Assembly (NCBI GenBank): GCA_024691045.1
Contig: JAILOC010000040.1
Span: 1 to 15,472, forward strand
Direction of reading: 5' to 3'
DNA: 15,472 bases
Source of the DNA: Lachnospiraceae bacterium
GTDB taxonomy: Bacteria; Bacillota_A; Clostridia; Lachnospirales; Lachnospiraceae
Each line of letters begins with the position of its first letter. The first letter of the stretch is position 1. Of the stretch, positions 12,878 to 15,472 are shown piece by piece. The translations under genes were made by a program, and so were the position numbers. A model generated the notes under the pieces. That model searched no databases. It had not been told where the DNA came from and saw only the letters and a list, made by a program, of their open reading frames with translations.

Positions 12878-15250
12878 ATGAAGTCTATTCAGACTAAAAT
12901 CAGTATAGCGATCACTGTCATGATGGTTCTCGCAACCGGAACCCTTATGATCACCGCCATGCTCAGAAACCGCACTCTTCTCGATTCATATTCAGACAGG
13001 GTGATCCTTTCCACCACCGAATATTATTCCGAAATACTCAATGATATCATAGCCGAAAACGAAGGCGATACCGAAGCCATGTATGCGGCCCTCAGGGAAA
13101 AGGCCGCGGAATTTACCGTTTACGGAAGCGGAACCGCGGGAATACTCAACCGTGACGGGGATGTCATATACCATTACAGGCACACCGGAGGGATCGGATT
13201 CGCGGATATGGCCGAGAAGGTCAAAAAGCACTTCAGCTTCATTCTCGGACTTCCCAAGGATGAACCCGGCTGGCACTGGGGCTATGACGGACGCCGCTCC
13301 AAGATAGTCACGGAGGAGCTTTCAAACGGACTCATCTTCTACATGTCCATTCCGAGAAATGAAATAGGAATCCCTCAGGCGAGACTTGTTTTCCAGCTCT
13401 TCATCACATCGGTCATCATCGTTGCGATCGCTCTCATCATCGGAATATTCTGGGTGAAATCCATAATCAAACCTCTTACCAAAATGACAGAGGTAGCATT
13501 CAGATACGCAAACGGCGACTACTCCCAGATGATGGAGGTCGACTCCACGGATGAAGTCGGAAGACTTTCCAAGAGCCTCCAGACAATGTCGAATGCGCTC
13601 ACCGACCAGATCCGCATTGCTGACGAAGCCAACAAGGCAAAATCCAATTTCCTTTCCAATATGTCCCACGAGATCAGGACACCCATTACGGCAGTCCTCG
13701 GTTTCAATGAGATGATCCTGAGGGAATCGGATGACCGCGAGATACTTCTCTATGCCGAAAATATCAAAACTGCGGGCAACACACTGCTCAGTCTGATAAA
13801 TGACATTCTCGATTTTTCCAAGATCGAAGCCGGCAAGGTTGAGATCATCCCCGTTGATTACGATATGTCATCCGTTCTCAACAATCTCGTGACCATGGCA
13901 AGAGTAAGGGCCGAGGGCAAGAATCTCGATCTCAAATTCGATTTCGACAAGAACCTTCCGAGAATTCTTAACGGCGATGAGGTCCGCATAAAGCAGATCA
14001 TCACCAACATCCTCACCAACGCGGTCAAGTACACCGAGCGCGGAAGCGTCACGTTTACGATGGGATTCGAGAAGGATCCGGAGGATGAAAATTCCGTCTT
14101 CCTCAAGGTTTCCGTCAAAGATACAGGTATCGGCATCAAACAGGAGGATATGGAGAAGCTCTTCTCCAAATTCGAACGCATCGAGGAAAAGAGAAACCGC
14201 AATATTGAAGGTACCGGCCTTGGAATGAACATAACCCGGAGCCTTCTCGATATGATGGATTCCGAGCTCAAGGTCGAGAGCGTATACGGAGAAGGATCGA
14301 CATTCTCATTTAAGCTCAGGCAGAAGGTAATTAAGTGGGAGCCTCTCGGAAATTACAAGGACACCTACAATGCCAATATCGGAACGAGGGACCGTTACAG
14401 ATGCACCTTCTCTGCAAGGAATGCACATATCCTCATGGTCGATGACAATACCACGAACCTTATGGTATTCAAGAATCTGCTCAAGCAGACCAAGGTCAGG
14501 ATCGACACCGCGATAAGCGGCGACGAATGTATCAATATGTGCTGCGAGACCAAATATGATATCATCTTCCTCGATCATATGATGCCGGGAAAGGACGGTA
14601 TCGAAACGCTGCACGATCTGCAGAACATGAAGAACTCTCTCAACCACGATACCCCGTTCATCTGCCTTACCGCGAACGCGATATCGGGTGCACGCGAGGA
14701 ATATATCCGCGAGGGCTTCAACGATTATATGACCAAGCCCATCGATCCCATAAAGCTCGAAGAAAAGATGACAGAATACCTGCCTAAGGACAAGATCGAC
14801 AGACCCGAGATGTCATCTGATACATCGGAACCCATGGTCATGGAGTTTTCCGGAAAGTATGCGGACGATCTTCCCGATTTCAAGGCGCCCGGCAATCTCG
14901 AGCTTCTCGAAGGACAGACGCTTATCGATGTAAGTGTCGGGATCAAGCACTGCGGATACGATGACCTTTATCTTGATGTTCTCGGTTCCTATTTCGAATC
15001 GATCAGGGAATCCAAAAAGAAGCTTGCGGACTTCCTCGAAAGAGAGGATCTCAAGAACTATATGATCAGGATCCACTCGGTAAAGAGTTCATCCAAGACC
15101 ATCGGCGCTCTGGCACTCGGGGACAAGGCAGCACGTCTCGAACAGGCAGCCAGGGAGGACGATATCGATTTCATCAGGGCAAAGCACGGAGAATTCATTG
15201 CCGATTATGAAGAGATAGGAAAGCTCCTCAGAAAAGTATTAAACGGATAA
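12878..15250 (+). CDS. Hybrid sensor histidine kinase (sensor-HAMP-HisKA-HATPase-REC-HPt)
   Basis: The 790-residue product is a membrane phosphorelay sensor. Helix 1 (about 8-29) and helix 2 (about 172-193) bracket an extracytoplasmic sensor of about 140 residues, possibly Cache-like (GILNRDGDVIYHY). A HAMP linker follows (about 194-245). HisKA has H264 in NMSHEIRTPITAVLGF. The ATPase domain has ITNILTNAVKYT (375-386), DTGIGI (415-420) and GTGLGM (445-450). The receiver (about 516-635) has acidic D522 and D523, phosphoacceptor D566 and K620. A C-terminal HPt carries IRIHSVKSSSKTIGALALG with H733. All four phosphotransfer residues are present, so it should pass phosphate on to a separate response regulator, which is not in the window. 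It is followed 15 bases later by the TraX-like gene. The input signal is unknown. Confidence 0.95.
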   Translation: MKSIQTKISIAITVMMVLATGTLMITAMLRNRTLLDSYSDRVILSTTEYYSEILNDIIAENEGDTEAMYAALREKAAEFTVYGSGTAGILNRDGDVIYHYRHTGGIGFADMAEKVKKHFSFILGLPKDEPGWHWGYDGRRSKIVTEELSNGLIFYMSIPRNEIGIPQARLVFQLFITSVIIVAIALIIGIFWVKSIIKPLTKMTEVAFRYANGDYSQMMEVDSTDEVGRLSKSLQTMSNALTDQIRIADEANKAKSNFLSNMSHEIRTPITAVLGFNEMILRESDDREILLYAENIKTAGNTLLSLINDILDFSKIEAGKVEIIPVDYDMSSVLNNLVTMARVRAEGKNLDLKFDFDKNLPRILNGDEVRIKQIITNILTNAVKYTERGSVTFTMGFEKDPEDENSVFLKVSVKDTGIGIKQEDMEKLFSKFERIEEKRNRNIEGTGLGMNITRSLLDMMDSELKVESVYGEGSTFSFKLRQKVIKWEPLGNYKDTYNANIGTRDRYRCTFSARNAHILMVDDNTTNLMVFKNLLKQTKVRIDTAISGDECINMCCETKYDIIFLDHMMPGKDGIETLHDLQNMKNSLNHDTPFICLTANAISGAREEYIREGFNDYMTKPIDPIKLEEKMTEYLPKDKIDRPEMSSDTSEPMVMEFSGKYADDLPDFKAPGNLELLEGQTLIDVSVGIKHCGYDDLYLDVLGSYFESIRESKKKLADFLEREDLKNYMIRIHSVKSSSKTIGALALGDKAARLEQAAREDDIDFIRAKHGEFIADYEEIGKLLRKVLNG

Positions 15251-15265
15251 GGAAAAAAGAACAAA

Positions 15266-15472
15266 ATGAAAGTCATTAACAGAAACGCACTTAAGTACAT
15301 TGCGATAGTCGCAATGCTGATCGACCACATAGCCTGGGCATTCGTTCCCACGGGAAGCGTACTCGGACAGGTAATGCACTTCTTCGGAAGACTGACCGGA
15401 CCCACCATGGCCTATATGCTCTATGAAGGCTATATCCACACAAAGAACGTAAAAAAATACGCGATCCGTCTC
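15266..15472 (+). CDS. TraX-like membrane protein (5' part only)
   Basis: Sixty-nine codons are visible before the window ends. The opening, LKYIAIVAMLIDHIAWAFV, then FFGRLTGPTMAYMLYEGYIH and NVKKYAIRL, matches the start of TraX family proteins, which are multi-helix membrane proteins. The founder acetylates the N-terminus of F-pilin, but chromosomal Firmicute members have no proven substrate. The ATG is 15 bases after the kinase stop, with AAGGA between, so the two are probably co-transcribed. If it is an acetyltransferase, it would be a third acyl-transfer protein class in this window. Confidence 0.75.
   Translation, partial: MKVINRNALKYIAIVAMLIDHIAWAFVPTGSVLGQVMHFFGRLTGPTMAYMLYEGYIHTKNVKKYAIRL

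Overview
The window is an ordinary-density chromosomal segment from a low-to-moderate-GC Firmicute, most likely class Clostridia and probably Lachnospiraceae or a relative. This rests on three things. The omega subunit begins MMLHPSY. The block rqcH-yicC-gmk-rpoZ is the Firmicute arrangement (compare the Bacillus yloA-yloC-gmk-rpoZ region). The signalling proteins (GGDEF-EAL, hybrid kinase with HPt, TraX-like) fit that group. I cannot name the genus. There is no gene-free stretch above 300 bases, and I see no rRNA, tRNA, CRISPR array, insertion sequence or prophage.

Layout. Positions 1-12746 are all transcribed leftward (minus strand). In transcription order they are: a PlsC-like acyltransferase with a zinc ribbon (12746-11469); a membrane GGDEF-EAL protein (11392-9644); a small DUF1294 membrane protein (9641-9348); an AlgI-like MBOAT O-acyltransferase (9314-7827); its SGNH-type partner (7818-6880); a MurJ/SpoVB-like flippase (6832-5147); the ribosome quality-control factor RqcH (5147-3390); YicC (3286-2408); a 180-base gap packed with short repeats; guanylate kinase (2227-1604); RNA polymerase omega (1563-1321); and RimO (1321 to beyond base 1). 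Rightward genes are a hybrid histidine kinase (12878-15250) and the first 69 codons of a TraX-like membrane protein (15266 to the edge).

How the genes may work together. The 11392-5147 stretch reads as an envelope-polysaccharide module: a c-di-GMP phosphodiesterase candidate, an MBOAT/SGNH pair of the kind that O-acetylates exported polysaccharide, and a MOP-superfamily lipid-linked sugar flippase. It runs with very small gaps straight into housekeeping genes for translation rescue (rqcH), RNA turnover (yicC), GMP phosphorylation (gmk), transcription (rpoZ) and ribosomal protein S12 methylthiolation (rimO). Two junctions are TAATG overlaps (flippase/rqcH and rpoZ/rimO).

The acyltransferase and the hybrid kinase diverge from a compact region. 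There two facing TATAAT boxes only 22 bases apart flank a perfect AAAAACGTTTTT palindrome.

I find no clearly new biological system. The best leads are the c-di-GMP-linked acetylation module fused to the rqcH-yicC block, the repeat mosaic between yicC and gmk, the self-overlapping divergent promoter, and the acyltransferase with a zinc ribbon and an unassigned C-terminal domain.
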